Of a stretch of 64,000 bases of DNA, positions 43,679-52,234 are shown piece after piece. A program made the translations under genes and the position numbers. Origin of the DNA: Pseudomonadales bacterium (GTDB lineage Bacteria; Pseudomonadota; Gammaproteobacteria; Pseudomonadales; Halieaceae); NCBI GenBank assembly GCA_024234735.1, contig JACKNV010000012.1, forward strand, positions 1-64,000, given 5' to 3'. The notes under the pieces are model-generated. The model saw nothing but the letters and a program-made list of their open reading frames with translations, did no database searches and was not told where the DNA came from. Positions within the stretch are counted from its first letter, which is position 1, and every line of letters begins with the position of its first letter.

Positions 43679-43705
43679 AAAAAAAAGGGGCCACATAGTG
43701 GCCCC
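43679..43705 (-). terminator. Intrinsic terminator between the two phasin genes
   Basis: A perfect 8-bp stem GGGGCCAC/GTGGCCCC with a 3-nt loop (43695-43697) is followed on the minus strand by eight T (the A run at 43679-43686). It would end transcription of the upstream, Lys-rich phasin, leaving the second phasin and TetR to their own promoter or to read-through. Confidence 0.9.
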
Positions 43706-43751
43706 GAAAACTCCCCATTGACGGGGATAAGTGGTCCTGGATGGTGTCCGC

Positions 43752-44225
43752 CTAGGCGGCAGACTTCAAGTTGACCGACTCTTTGAGCTCCTCGAGCCGG
43801 GCCTTGACCTTTTCAAGCTGCTTTTCCAGCTTCTTGCGATCCGTGAGGCTGTCCAGTTCGAACTTGGGCATGTCCTTCAGTGCTTCCTTGGCGTCCTTCT
43901 CTACTTTCTTGCCGCGCTTGACCAGCTCTTTGTACAGTTTGTCGGCCTTTTTGCGGCGGTCTTCCATTTGCTCCTGAATGCTCTTGTATTGCTCCTGGGC
44001 CTGGTCGAAGGCCTTGCCGTAGAAACCCAGGCTGGCCAGGAATGCGTTGCGGCTGGCTTCCTGTGCCCTGGTGGCGAATTCCGGGGCTGCCTTGCGGGTC
44101 CTGGCGGTGGTCCTGCGGGTCGCGGTCGGCTTGCGCTTGGCGGCCGGCTTGCGCTTGGCAGTCGGCTTGCGCTTGGGAGCGGCTTTGCTTGCGGTGGTAG
44201 TGGTTGCGGTAGTCTCGTCGGCCAT
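43752..44225 (-). CDS. Phasin with histone-like Lys/Pro-rich N-terminus
   Basis: This 157-aa protein has a basic N-terminal tail built of hexapeptides close to KRKPTA (residues about 17-35) encoded by an 18-bp tandem repeat. A phasin core follows (NAFLASLGFYGKAFDQAQ near 60), then a charged coiled coil ending LEELKESVNL. The basic part is N-terminal, whereas Pseudomonas PhaF has it at the C-terminus. It probably binds both PHA granules and DNA. A palindromic sequence lies 63 bp upstream. Confidence 0.82.
   Translation of the reverse strand: MADETTATTTTASKAAPKRKPTAKRKPAAKRKPTATRRTTARTRKAAPEFATRAQEASRNAFLASLGFYGKAFDQAQEQYKSIQEQMEDRRKKADKLYKELVKRGKKVEKDAKEALKDMPKFELDSLTDRKKLEKQLEKVKARLEELKESVNLKSAA
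44127..44180. repeat. 18-bp tandem repeat inside the phasin gene
   Basis: Three consecutive 18-bp units (starting at 44127, 44145 and 44163) share CGGCTTGCGCTTGG and differ only at the last four bases. They encode KRKP plus two small residues. Such repeats can change in number by slippage and so vary the DNA-binding tail length. Confidence 0.85.
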
Positions 44226-44287
44226 CTCTGTTCTCCTGTTCCGGTTTGGGGTGATGTGTGCTCACCGTTGGCAGGCAGAGTAGGGAA

Positions 44288-44315
44288 GTTTTCTAGAATA
44301 AACATACTAGAAAAC
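44288..44315. promoter_or_regulatory. Perfect inverted repeat upstream of phasin gene (candidate operator)
   Basis: GTTTTCTAG at 44288-44296 and CTAGAAAAC at 44307-44315 form a perfect 9-bp dyad with a 10-bp AT-rich centre in an otherwise GC-rich region. It lies 63-90 bp before the phasin start. It could bind a dimeric repressor such as the TetR protein encoded at 42486-43142. There is no T tract, so it is not a terminator. Confidence 0.5.
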
Positions 44316-44369
44316 AGGGGAATTCTGCCGCTGGCGGGCCAGGGCTCACCCGCTTTGTGTGAACAGGCC

Positions 44370-45263
44370 CTAGTGCAGGGTGGGTCCGAGAATGTCCTGC
44401 AGGTCCTCGCGTGCGAAACGGTACTGCTGGTTGCAGAATTCGCAATCCATGGTGATGACGCCCATTTCCTGCAGCAGGCTCTGCACTTCTTCCGAGCCCA
44501 GGGCGGACAGGGCATTGCGGGTGCGCTCCCGGGAACAGCTGCAGTGAAACCGCAGTGGCGTGCCCGGGAACAGGCGCAGCGAATCCTGGTGATACAGGCG
44601 GTGGGCCAGCTCCCGGGCGGGTAACTCCAGCAGCTCGCGCGGCTCGACGGTTGCGGCCAGGGTGCAGGCATGCTCCCACTGGCGGGCGCGCTGCTCAGCG
44701 TCCCGGGCCAGCTGCGGCGGCAGCTGCTGGAGCAGCAGTCCGCCGGCTCTGTGCCCGTCGCTGGCCAGCCAGATGCGGGTGCCGAGTTGCTCGGACTGGG
44801 CGAAGTAACCGTCCAGGCTGTGGGCCAGGGAATCCCCGGACAGAGGCACGATGCCCTGGTAGCGCCTGCCCTTGAGCGGGTCGATAGTGATGGCCAGCTG
44901 CCCGTCGCCCAGCAGCTGGTCGAAGCGGGTGGCGGTGGCCGTCGCCGCGCCGCGGGCGATGCCCCGCACGTCCCCCGCGGTATTGCATTCGGCCATCAGC
45001 AGGGGGATCTGGCCGCCGGAACGCGCCTGCAACACCAGTTTGCCCTCGAACTTCAGGGTGCTGCGCAACAACACGGCAGCGGCCAGTATCTCGCCCAGCA
45101 TGCGGCGTACTCCGGGCGCATACTGGTGAATAGTGGTGATGCTGCGAAAGGCCCGCATCAGGCGCACGGTCTCGCCGCGAATATCCGCCTCCTCGAACAG
45201 GAAGCGGCGGCTTTCATCGTCGCCCGGGTTCGCGCCGGGCTGCTCGTCACTGGTTTTGTCCAT
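44370..45263 (-). CDS. hslO: Redox-regulated chaperone Hsp33
   Basis: This 297-aa holdase is switched on by oxidation of its C-terminal zinc site. The four Cys are present as CSCSRERT and CEFC, about 30 residues apart. The N-terminal domain shows LEGKLVLQ-like FEGKLVLQARSGG and GAATATATRFDQLLG. The ATG at 45263 is used; the upstream open frame covers the divergent promoter and the next gene. Confidence 0.93.
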   Translation of the reverse strand: MDKTSDEQPGANPGDDESRRFLFEEADIRGETVRLMRAFRSITTIHQYAPGVRRMLGEILAAAVLLRSTLKFEGKLVLQARSGGQIPLLMAECNTAGDVRGIARGAATATATRFDQLLGDGQLAITIDPLKGRRYQGIVPLSGDSLAHSLDGYFAQSEQLGTRIWLASDGHRAGGLLLQQLPPQLARDAEQRARQWEHACTLAATVEPRELLELPARELAHRLYHQDSLRLFPGTPLRFHCSCSRERTRNALSALGSEEVQSLLQEMGVITMDCEFCNQQYRFAREDLQDILGPTLH

Positions 45264-45434
45264 GGGGCGATATTGTAAGCCAATTAGTGCCGCGCTGGCT
45301 GCAAGACTGAACTGTCGGGCCCGGCCCGGCGTATCAAGTAGGGCCGAGTCCGGGTACAGTTTGGGGCTGTGGCCGGTGCCGCCCCTGGCGCGCACCGCCA
45401 GGTGCCGCCGGCGAAACAAAGCGAGGAAGGAACG

Positions 45435-46298
45435 ATGAAATTCAGTTACCAGGTGGGGATGTGTGAGCCCGACCACTACCTGCCCCTGGCCCGCGCGGCC
45501 GAGGAGGCGGGCTATCACGGCCTGACCATTCCCGACAGCATTTGCTACCCCCGGGAGGCGAGCTCCAGGTATCCCTATAACAAGGACGGCAGCCGCGAGT
45601 TCCTGGAGAGCGTGCCCTTCGTGGAGAGCCTGATAGCCATCGCGGCCATGGCCGCGGTCACCGAGAAAGTCGAGTTTGCCACGTTCGTCTACAAACTGGC
45701 CGTGCGCCAGGCGCCGCTGGTCGCCAAGCAGGTGCAGGGTATCCAGGTGCTGTCCCACAACCGCCTGTTGTTCGGCGTGGGCATCAGTCCCTGGGAAGAG
45801 GACTTCGCGGTCTGCGACGTGCCCTGGGAAAAGCGCGGCAAGCGACTGGACGAGCAGATCGACATCCTGCGCGGGCTGGAGTCGGGGGAGTTCTTTGCCT
45901 ATCGGGGCGAGGTCCACAACATGCCGGCCAACAAAATGTGCCCGGTGCCGTCGCAGCCCACTCCCATCCTCATAGGCGGGCACGCCGAGCCGGCCCTGCG
46001 GCGCGCTGCCCGGGTGGGTGACGGCTGGATGTGTGCCGGTGCCGACCTGGCACAACTGCGGGCCTACATTGGCCGAATCGAGCAACTGCGCCAGGAGTAC
46101 GGCACCGCCGACCGCCCCTTCAGGGTGTTTACCACTGGTCAGGATGCGTTTACCCACGAAGGCATTGCCAGCCTGGAGGAAATCGGGGTGACCGATGTGG
46201 TCATCGGCTTTCGCAATGTCTACGAGATGGAACCGGATAAACCCCTGGAGGAGAAGATCGCCATGTTGCAGTGGTACGCCGGCGAGTTTATCCGCTAG
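45435..46298 (+). CDS. LLM-class flavin-dependent oxidoreductase
   Basis: This 287-aa TIM-barrel protein of the luciferase-like monooxygenase superfamily (F420- or FMN-dependent) has an N-terminal QVGMCEPDHYLPLARAAEE, the conserved FGVGISPWEEDF region and ILIGGHAEPALRRAARVGDGW, the cofactor-phosphate segment. The substrate is not predictable. GGAAGGA lies just before the ATG. It diverges from hslO. Confidence 0.85.
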   Translation: MKFSYQVGMCEPDHYLPLARAAEEAGYHGLTIPDSICYPREASSRYPYNKDGSREFLESVPFVESLIAIAAMAAVTEKVEFATFVYKLAVRQAPLVAKQVQGIQVLSHNRLLFGVGISPWEEDFAVCDVPWEKRGKRLDEQIDILRGLESGEFFAYRGEVHNMPANKMCPVPSQPTPILIGGHAEPALRRAARVGDGWMCAGADLAQLRAYIGRIEQLRQEYGTADRPFRVFTTGQDAFTHEGIASLEEIGVTDVVIGFRNVYEMEPDKPLEEKIAMLQWYAGEFIR

Positions 46299-46357
46299 AG
46301 GCGGTGCTACTGCGGGAAGCTTGATCTATACTTCGGCCAAACTTAAGGGGGAAGATT

Positions 46358-46633
46358 ATGGCCGGGTTCAGACTGACCAAGCCCTATACCATGTCCAAGG
46401 AGGAGGTACGCACGGCGGCGGAAGGCCTGGCGAAGAGTCTGGAGCGGGAGCACGGGGTTCGTTCGCGCTGGCAGGGGGACACGGTGCGCATTACCGGCGC
46501 GGGAGTGGATGGGCAGATGTCCTTCGACGGCGGGGTCATTGATGTCTCGGTGAGACTGGGCCTGCTGGCCTCCATGTTCGAGCCGGTACTGCGCAGTGAA
46601 GTGCAGCGTTATCTCGACACACACGTTACCTAG
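46358..46633 (+). CDS. Polyhydroxyalkanoic acid system family protein
   Basis: This 91-aa protein belongs to the TIGR02610 (PHA-system) group found beside PHA synthesis and phasin genes. It shows the family's short alpha/beta layout with SRWQGDTVRITGAGVDGQM and the C-terminal LGLLASMFEPVLRSEVQRYL helix. The role is unknown. GGGGGAAG precedes the ATG. It supports a PHA-storing lifestyle together with the phasins 2-3 kb away. Confidence 0.82.
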   Translation: MAGFRLTKPYTMSKEEVRTAAEGLAKSLEREHGVRSRWQGDTVRITGAGVDGQMSFDGGVIDVSVRLGLLASMFEPVLRSEVQRYLDTHVT

Positions 46634-46648
46634 CGGGCAGTGACCCGG

Positions 46649-47716
46649 TCAGCCCAGCAAAGTGGCGCCGCGCAGCGGGTCCGGGTCGGCCAGTATCGCG
46701 GCGAACGCCTCTGCCAGATACTTGCTGCGTTCTATACACTGCTCCCAGTAGCGCAGGCGCTCATCGTGCGCCAGGCGGCTGAAATCCGTGCGGTCCGGTA
46801 TCTTTCCCAGGGGCAGGTCGGCTATGAACCGATCGCTGGGGCACAGCAATACCAGCGCATCCCGGTGCTGGATGGCCGCCTGTCGCCAGGGCAGGAACTT
46901 GTCGAACCAACCCGGTATGATGCCGGCCGAAAAGTGCGGGTAAAGTAGCAGGCCGTCGCCGCGAAACTGCTCCAGGTCGAAGTGGTAGTCGATGATGCCG
47001 CCGTCCCAGTATTGCCCCGGGGGAGCCCCCGGAATATCCCGTTCCCCGGTCAGCACAAACGGTATCGCTCCGCTGGCGTGCAGCGCCGCGGTGACATTGT
47101 CCTCGCCCAGCCTGCAGTAGGTGGTATCAAAATCGTCCAGGTTCAGGCCCGCTCGCGGTCGGCAGCCGCTGTGGAACACCACCCGCTGGAATTGCAGGCT
47201 CAGCAGGCGTCGGCTCAGGGCGTTGCCCAGCGCCGCCGCACCCATGGCGGTGGCCAGCAGGGTGTGGGAAGAGGCGGCCGCCGGGCCGCGCCCACGCGCG
47301 GTGACGATATGGGTCCGGATGCGGGGGTGCCCGACCAGGGCTGCCGCGCCCTGCGCGCCCAGCAGCTGCTGCAGGATGTCCAGACTGACCGCGCTGACCT
47401 GCCCTGCCGAGGGTCGCGAATCGTAGCGTTGCGCCAGGTACGCCCGCTCCAGGCGGTCGATGGCGGCCACCGGGTCGGGCATCGCGAGGCAGGCGTGGCG
47501 CCAGGATCCAATGGATGAGCCCAGTACCGACAGCGGGCGTTCGCCGGCGGCGAGGAAGTCGCCGAACAGCAGCCGGTCAAGGTGACCGAGAATCAGCCAC
47601 TTCGGTCCTCCCGATGCGCCCAGCAGCAGGCTGAACAGGTCGGCGGACCAGCCCTGGTCGGCTATCCGCCTGGCGGCCTCCCGGCCCAGGTAGACCGACA
47701 GGGCCCTAGCGGCCAC
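46649..47716 (-). CDS. Patatin-like phospholipase/hydrolase
   Basis: This 355-aa protein has a patatin-type fold: the oxyanion-type GASGGPKW (about 33-40), a nucleophile-like Ser in GSSIGSW (about 66-72), and DGGIIDYHFD carrying the catalytic-dyad Asp. Substrates are probably acyl lipids, but this is not shown. Its first 11 bp overlap the end of the AraC regulator gene, so both are one transcription unit. Confidence 0.75.
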   Translation of the reverse strand: MAARALSVYLGREAARRIADQGWSADLFSLLLGASGGPKWLILGHLDRLLFGDFLAAGERPLSVLGSSIGSWRHACLAMPDPVAAIDRLERAYLAQRYDSRPSAGQVSAVSLDILQQLLGAQGAAALVGHPRIRTHIVTARGRGPAAASSHTLLATAMGAAALGNALSRRLLSLQFQRVVFHSGCRPRAGLNLDDFDTTYCRLGEDNVTAALHASGAIPFVLTGERDIPGAPPGQYWDGGIIDYHFDLEQFRGDGLLLYPHFSAGIIPGWFDKFLPWRQAAIQHRDALVLLCPSDRFIADLPLGKIPDRTDFSRLAHDERLRYWEQCIERSKYLAEAFAAILADPDPLRGATLLG

Positions 47717-48704
47717 TGCGCACGTCCCGCGGTGAGCGACCGGTCCATTTGGCGTAGGCGCGGCGGAAGTTGGAGGCGTCGTTGAAGCCGATCAGGTAGG
47801 CGATGCTCGACAGGGGCAGGCGGGTGTTCTGCAGGTAGCGGGTGGCGTGCTCCGCTCGCACCTTGTCCAGCAGTGCCTGGTAGGACTGCTGCTCGGCGTC
47901 CAGCCGGCGCCGGTAGGTGCGCGGGCTGAAGTTGAGCATTTTCGCCAGCTGGGGCATCTGCGGGTACTGGCCCTCCAGTTTGCGAAGCAGCTGCAGGGTG
48001 CGCTCCGCCACGGAGTCTTCTTCCTCCAGGTCGGCCAGCAGCCTGGCGCACTCGTTTTCGTACAGGGTCCGCAGCGCGGGGTTGGACGAAGGCAGGGGGG
48101 TATCCAGCAGGCTGCTGGGGAAGCCGATCCGCCCCTGTACGCAAGCGAACTGCACGTCGCGGCCCAGTACCCGGTAGTATTCTGCGGCATGGGCCGGCTC
48201 GGGATAGGGTGCCTCGATGTGCAGACTCAGGTCCTGTTTGTTCAGCAGGCCCCGCAGGGTATTGAGCATGGCGCCGTACATCAGTTCATAACTGAATTCC
48301 AGCGGCGTGTCGGCGGTCCCGCCGGTCGTACTCAGGATGCAGGTGTCGTCGACTATCTCGAATTCGATGTGCAATGCCGGTGCCAGCAGGTGGTAGTACT
48401 TGAGGAACAGCTCCATCACCTGGCGGAGGTCGCGGCAGGTCATGAAGGCCTGTCCCAGTACTGCGTGGGCACTGAGATTGAGGCGCAGACCCAGGTGCAG
48501 TCCCAGGGCGGGGTCGCCGGTGAGGCGCAGGGCATTGTTGACCAGAATGTTGAAATCGCGGTCGCTGACCCGGGCGCCGATGCCGGCAAGGCCGGCTGCA
48601 TCGAGGCTGGTTCCCGCCAATAGTTCCTGCCGGTCGCAGCCCTGTCCCTCCACCATGGCGATGAGGATGAGGGCGTACTGGGCCGGAATGCTTGCCTTAA
48701 CCAT
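47706..48704 (-). CDS. AraC-family regulator (OruR/ArgR-like)
   Basis: This 332-aa protein has an N-terminal Arabinose_bd-type sensing domain (residues about 15-205; phrases LGLHLGLRLNLSAHAVLG and FMTCRDLRQVMELF). A C-terminal pair of helix-turn-helix motifs includes MPQLAKMLNFSPRTYRRRL and IAYLIGFNDASNFRRAYAKWTG. Regulators of this type usually respond to lipids or amino-acid metabolites. It diverges from the di-iron protein gene, its likely target, and is coupled to the patatin gene. Confidence 0.88.
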   Translation of the reverse strand: MVKASIPAQYALILIAMVEGQGCDRQELLAGTSLDAAGLAGIGARVSDRDFNILVNNALRLTGDPALGLHLGLRLNLSAHAVLGQAFMTCRDLRQVMELFLKYYHLLAPALHIEFEIVDDTCILSTTGGTADTPLEFSYELMYGAMLNTLRGLLNKQDLSLHIEAPYPEPAHAAEYYRVLGRDVQFACVQGRIGFPSSLLDTPLPSSNPALRTLYENECARLLADLEEEDSVAERTLQLLRKLEGQYPQMPQLAKMLNFSPRTYRRRLDAEQQSYQALLDKVRAEHATRYLQNTRLPLSSIAYLIGFNDASNFRRAYAKWTGRSPRDVRSGR

Positions 48705-48719
48705 GCCCTATTTGGCCAC

Positions 48720-48737
48720 AAATGACTGGAAAATGAC
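48720..48737. promoter_or_regulatory. Direct repeat, candidate AraC-regulator site
   Basis: AAATGAC occurs at 48720-48726 and again at 48731-48737, 11 bp apart, one helical turn. AraC-family proteins usually bind such tandem half-sites. It lies in the 105-bp gap between the divergent AraC and di-iron protein genes. Confidence 0.45.
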
Positions 48738-48809
48738 AACACTTTACCTTGTGAGCTGCGCGAGCATGGATCATATTTGTTACATAAAACATCACAACGG
48801 AGTCGTTTT

Positions 48810-50000
48810 ATGAACGTTAAGTGGACTGAAAGCACCCCCCGCAAGATCCAGCAGTTCGCCGGAGCAGACTATCCCCGGGAAAACCCGGACCTGGAGGATC
48901 TGTTGACCAGCAGCGACGTGGACCATATCGCCGAGATCTTCCAGACGCCCCTGACCGGCTCCTACAACTGGGACTATCAGGTGCAGGATGATCGCATCAA
49001 GAAGTTGTATGACCTGGGCAAGCAGCTCAACTGGGACCCGGAGGTCGATATCGACTGGGACCGGCCCTGGCCCGAGGAGCAGCGCCAGCCCGAGATGATG
49101 AACCTGCACGACTACGAGCCCTACCTGGCCATGGACGAGAAAACCCGGGACGAGTTCTGGATGCACATGAACTCCTGGAGCCTGTCCCAGTTCCTGCACG
49201 GCGAGCAGGGCGCCCTGCTGGTGGCCTCGCAGCTGTGCTCCTGCGCCCCCACCCTGAACGCCAAGCTGTACGCCGGTTCACAGACCTTCGACGAGGCCCG
49301 CCACGTCGAGGTGTTCAATAAATACCTGCAGGAGCGGATCGGGATGATGTACCCGATCAACACCTACCTGAAGAGTATCATCGACAAGATACTGACCGAT
49401 GCGCGCTGGGACATGAAGTTTATCGGCATGCAGATCGTGATCGAGGGCCTGGCCCTGTCGGCCTTCAATACCACCCGCGAGACCACACCTGACCCGGTGC
49501 TCAAGGATGTCGTTTACCTGGTGACCCGCGACGAGGCCAGGCACGTGACCTTTGGCGTCAATTACCTGGAGGAGTTCGTCAAGACGCTGTCCGAGGAGGA
49601 GCGCGAGGAGCGCGCCCAGTTTGCCTACGAGGCCTGTGTGGTCAGCCGTGAGCGGCTGGTGGCCACCGATGTGTTCCGGCATTTCGGCTGGGATGTGGAG
49701 GAGGCCCGGCAGAAGGTGCTGGACGGTTTTGTCATGTCGACCTTCCGCAACCTGTTGTTTCAGCGGGTTATCCCCAATCTCAAGCGCATCGGCCTGCTGA
49801 CCGACAAGATCCGGCCCAAGTTCGAGGAACTGGGCATTCTGGATTACGAGAACCTGGCGACCGATGGCGATATCGACTGGAGTGCCATGGAGCGTCCCCT
49901 GGATACCCAGGAAGCCCAGTCTCACGAGCAGAGCATGCTGGCCGCCTTTGCCGCGGAGCACGACAAACAGGAAGCGGAAAGCGCCAGTTCGGCTGCCTGA
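48810..50000 (+). CDS. Di-iron ferritin-like oxygenase/oxidase of unknown substrate
   Basis: This 396-aa cytoplasmic protein has a complete class I di-iron ligand set: Glu132 (HGEQG), Glu162-x-x-His165 (DEARH), Glu212 (IEGL) and Glu242-x-x-His245 (DEARH). The pattern matches the ferritin-like/ribonucleotide-reductase-small-subunit superfamily, as in AurF-like N-oxygenases and soluble desaturases. No radical Tyr can be assigned. The ATG at 48810 has GGAG 8 bp upstream. A bidirectional terminator follows. Control by the divergent AraC protein is likely. The substrate is unknown; lipid or hydrocarbon chemistry is suggested by the patatin neighbour. Confidence 0.83.
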   Translation: MNVKWTESTPRKIQQFAGADYPRENPDLEDLLTSSDVDHIAEIFQTPLTGSYNWDYQVQDDRIKKLYDLGKQLNWDPEVDIDWDRPWPEEQRQPEMMNLHDYEPYLAMDEKTRDEFWMHMNSWSLSQFLHGEQGALLVASQLCSCAPTLNAKLYAGSQTFDEARHVEVFNKYLQERIGMMYPINTYLKSIIDKILTDARWDMKFIGMQIVIEGLALSAFNTTRETTPDPVLKDVVYLVTRDEARHVTFGVNYLEEFVKTLSEEEREERAQFAYEACVVSRERLVATDVFRHFGWDVEEARQKVLDGFVMSTFRNLLFQRVIPNLKRIGLLTDKIRPKFEELGILDYENLATDGDIDWSAMERPLDTQEAQSHEQSMLAAFAAEHDKQEAESASSAA

Positions 50001-50020
50001 TACGGCGGGTTGGCGGAATC

Positions 50021-50051
50021 AAAAAAGCCGGCTGTGAAGCCGGCTTTTTTT
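50021..50051. terminator. Bidirectional intrinsic terminator
   Basis: Stem GCCGGCT/AGCCGGC with a GTGA loop (50034-50037) is flanked by six A on the left and seven T on the right. It serves the di-iron gene on plus and rpsT on minus. Confidence 0.93.
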
Positions 50052-50101
50052 ATGCGTACGGAGTGCGCCCTCCGCTGGTACAGGAAAGGGCGCGGGAGGC
50101 G

Positions 50102-50368
50102 TCAGGCAGCGAGTTTCCTGACCTGGGCGTTGAGGCGGCTCTTGTGGCGAGCGGCCTTGTTCTTGTGGATGATGCCCTTGTCGGCCATACGGTCGATGAC
50201 CGGCACGGCCTTGTCGTATGCGTCCCTGGCGGCTGCGGCGTCGCCGCTACCGATGGCAGCGTTGACTTTCTTGATCATGGTGCGCACCACGGAACGCAGG
50301 CTGGCGTTGTGATTGCGACGCTTTTCGGCCTGGCGGGCGCGCTTCTTCGCTTGTGGTGAATTGGCCAC
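50102..50368 (-). CDS. rpsT: 30S ribosomal protein S20
   Basis: This 88-aa, very basic helical protein binds 16S rRNA early in 30S assembly. The family start MANSPQAKKRARQAEKRR and GIIHKNKAARHKSRL are present. It is monocistronic, converging on the bidirectional terminator, with about 190 bp upstream before the TetR gene. Confidence 0.98.
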   Translation of the reverse strand: MANSPQAKKRARQAEKRRNHNASLRSVVRTMIKKVNAAIGSGDAAAARDAYDKAVPVIDRMADKGIIHKNKAARHKSRLNAQVRKLAA

Positions 50369-50559
50369 TGATACTTACCTCATTGGGGGTCAAAAATTCA
50401 GGAGGCGAGATTATTCACATAAGGCCGGTGCTTGTCAACCGGGTCGGCCCCCGTTGCAGGCTGGCCCGGGCGGCGCCGGTGCCGGGTTTAAGCCTGCGCC
50501 CGCGCTTGGGTATACTGGGGCCTGGCCACCCGGTATCCGGTAGAATCGAGCGCAAGCCC

Positions 50560-51210
50560 ATGACCAGCCAGGCAGTTACCAGCACATCGCAGGTGAGCAC
50601 CGCGGAACGCATCCTGGATGCTGCGGAAGACCTGTTCGCGGAGAGGGGCTACAGCGCCACCTCCCTGGGCGATGTGGCGGAGCGGGTCGGTATCAGGCCG
50701 CCCAGTCTGTACAACCATTTCCGCAACAAGGAGGCCCTGTACGAGGCGGTGCTGGAGCGCCTGCTGGTGACCTTCGCGGCCCCGCTGGAGGAGCTGGGCC
50801 GGGGGCCGGTGACCTATGAGCGGCTGTTCCAGTGGCTGGAGACGATTGTGCGCCAGCACCACGCCAACCCGAACCTGGCGCGCCTGTTGCAACACGCCGC
50901 GCTGTCGGGTGGGCCGCACACCAACGAGCTGATCGAGCGCCTGTTTCGGCCCATGTTCCAGGGCGATGCCAGGGTGGGAGGCGATGTGATTCCGCTGCTG
51001 GCCGGCTCCGGCCTGCAGCCCTGGGCCGTCATGGCCTTCAACAACCTGGTGATGTCCTATGTCACCATGGCGCCGATGTACCGCGACCTGCTGGGCCAGG
51101 ACCCCTTCAGCGAGGCCGCCCTGGAAAACCAGCTGAAGCTCATCAAAACCCTGCTGCAGGCGGTGTTCGAGTACCGGCCTGGAGGATCATCCGGCATAAT
51201 GGAAAGCTGA
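50560..51210 (+). CDS. TetR/AcrR-family regulator
   Basis: This 216-aa regulator has a clear helix-turn-helix, ATSLGDVAERVGIRPPSLYNHF, at residues about 35-56 (in pieces: ATSLGDVAERVG and IRPPSLYNHF). A helical ligand-binding domain follows. The ATG at 50560 is preferred over the longer frame, which would reach into the rpsT promoter. It lies 25 bp before the phosphatase gene, with which it probably forms an operon. Ligand unknown. Confidence 0.86.
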   Translation: MTSQAVTSTSQVSTAERILDAAEDLFAERGYSATSLGDVAERVGIRPPSLYNHFRNKEALYEAVLERLLVTFAAPLEELGRGPVTYERLFQWLETIVRQHHANPNLARLLQHAALSGGPHTNELIERLFRPMFQGDARVGGDVIPLLAGSGLQPWAVMAFNNLVMSYVTMAPMYRDLLGQDPFSEAALENQLKLIKTLLQAVFEYRPGGSSGIMES

Positions 51211-51235
51211 GGTCGGGCGGGAAGCGGTTGCGGGC

Positions 51236-52234
51236 ATGTTGATATCCGATGCGGTGCATATCTGGCGCGAGGCGGATGGCGTCTACCACCTCGAGTGGGA
51301 GGTGAGCCACCCCGATACCCGGGTGACCGTTGAGCCCCTGGATGCCACTGGCGAGCTGCAGTTGCACTACAGTGAGCGCGCCACCCCCGGGGCGCGGCTG
51401 GTCGGGCTGCCTGCCAACCAGCGCCACTTTTTTCGCCTGCGCGACCAGCACGGCAACCAGGTGCTCGCCACCGAGCGCAGGCTGGGCATGGCCGGCACCC
51501 CCAACTTTCGCGATTTTGGCGGCTATCGCACTGCCCGCGGCCAGCAGGTCAAGTGGGGCTACCTGTTCCGCTCGGGGCAGCTGTCGGCATTGAGTGACGC
51601 TGACGTGGCCCTGCTGGCCAGCCTGGAGCTGGATTTGGTATTCGATTTCAGGCGCCTGGAGGAGCAGGCCAGCGATCTCAGCCGCCTGCCCAGCGAGCCC
51701 GGCCCCCGGGTGGTGAGCCTGCCCATCATTCCCGGCAGCAACTCCCGCTTCTTCGAGGAGGCCGATAGTCGGGAACAGGGGCCCGGGGCGATGTTTGATT
51801 TCATGCTGGAAATCAACCGGGACTTCGCCGACGCGCAGGCCGCGACCTACGCCCGCATGTTCAGCGAGGTCCTGGCTGCCAGGGACGCCCGTATCCTGGT
51901 GCATTGCGCGGCCGGCAAGGACCGCACAGGCTTCGCCGCGGCGATTATCCTGCTGGCCCTGGGTGTGCCGCGGGAGGTGGTGATGCGCGACTATCTGTTG
52001 ACCGCCCGCTATTACCTGCCCGAGCGGGAGCTGGAGCGGCTGCGCCGCAAGTACCAGCTGGAGCATATGCTGGCCGATGCCATTCGCCCCATGCTGGAGG
52101 TTCACGAGGACTACCTGGCCAGGGCCTTGAACCATATCGACGAGCATTACCAGTCAGTGGAACACTACCTCGCTGACGCCCTGGGGGTGGGGCCCGCCGA
52201 ACTGGCGGAGCTGCGGCGCCGTTACCTGGAGTAG
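51236..52234 (+). CDS. Tyrosine/serine protein phosphatase (Y_phosphatase3)
   Basis: This 332-aa protein has the dual-specificity loop HCAAGKDRTG, i.e. HCx5R with Cys and Arg in place. An upstream GTPNFRDFGGYRT segment is typical of the LipA/MptpB-like group, and general-acid Asp candidates lie in VFDFRRLEEQ. The first 85 residues form a small beta domain. Members act on phosphotyrosine or phosphoinositides; the target is unknown. Its last 13 bp overlap the end of the opposite-strand periplasmic-protein gene. Confidence 0.87.
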   Translation: MLISDAVHIWREADGVYHLEWEVSHPDTRVTVEPLDATGELQLHYSERATPGARLVGLPANQRHFFRLRDQHGNQVLATERRLGMAGTPNFRDFGGYRTARGQQVKWGYLFRSGQLSALSDADVALLASLELDLVFDFRRLEEQASDLSRLPSEPGPRVVSLPIIPGSNSRFFEEADSREQGPGAMFDFMLEINRDFADAQAATYARMFSEVLAARDARILVHCAAGKDRTGFAAAIILLALGVPREVVMRDYLLTARYYLPERELERLRRKYQLEHMLADAIRPMLEVHEDYLARALNHIDEHYQSVEHYLADALGVGPAELAELRRRYLE

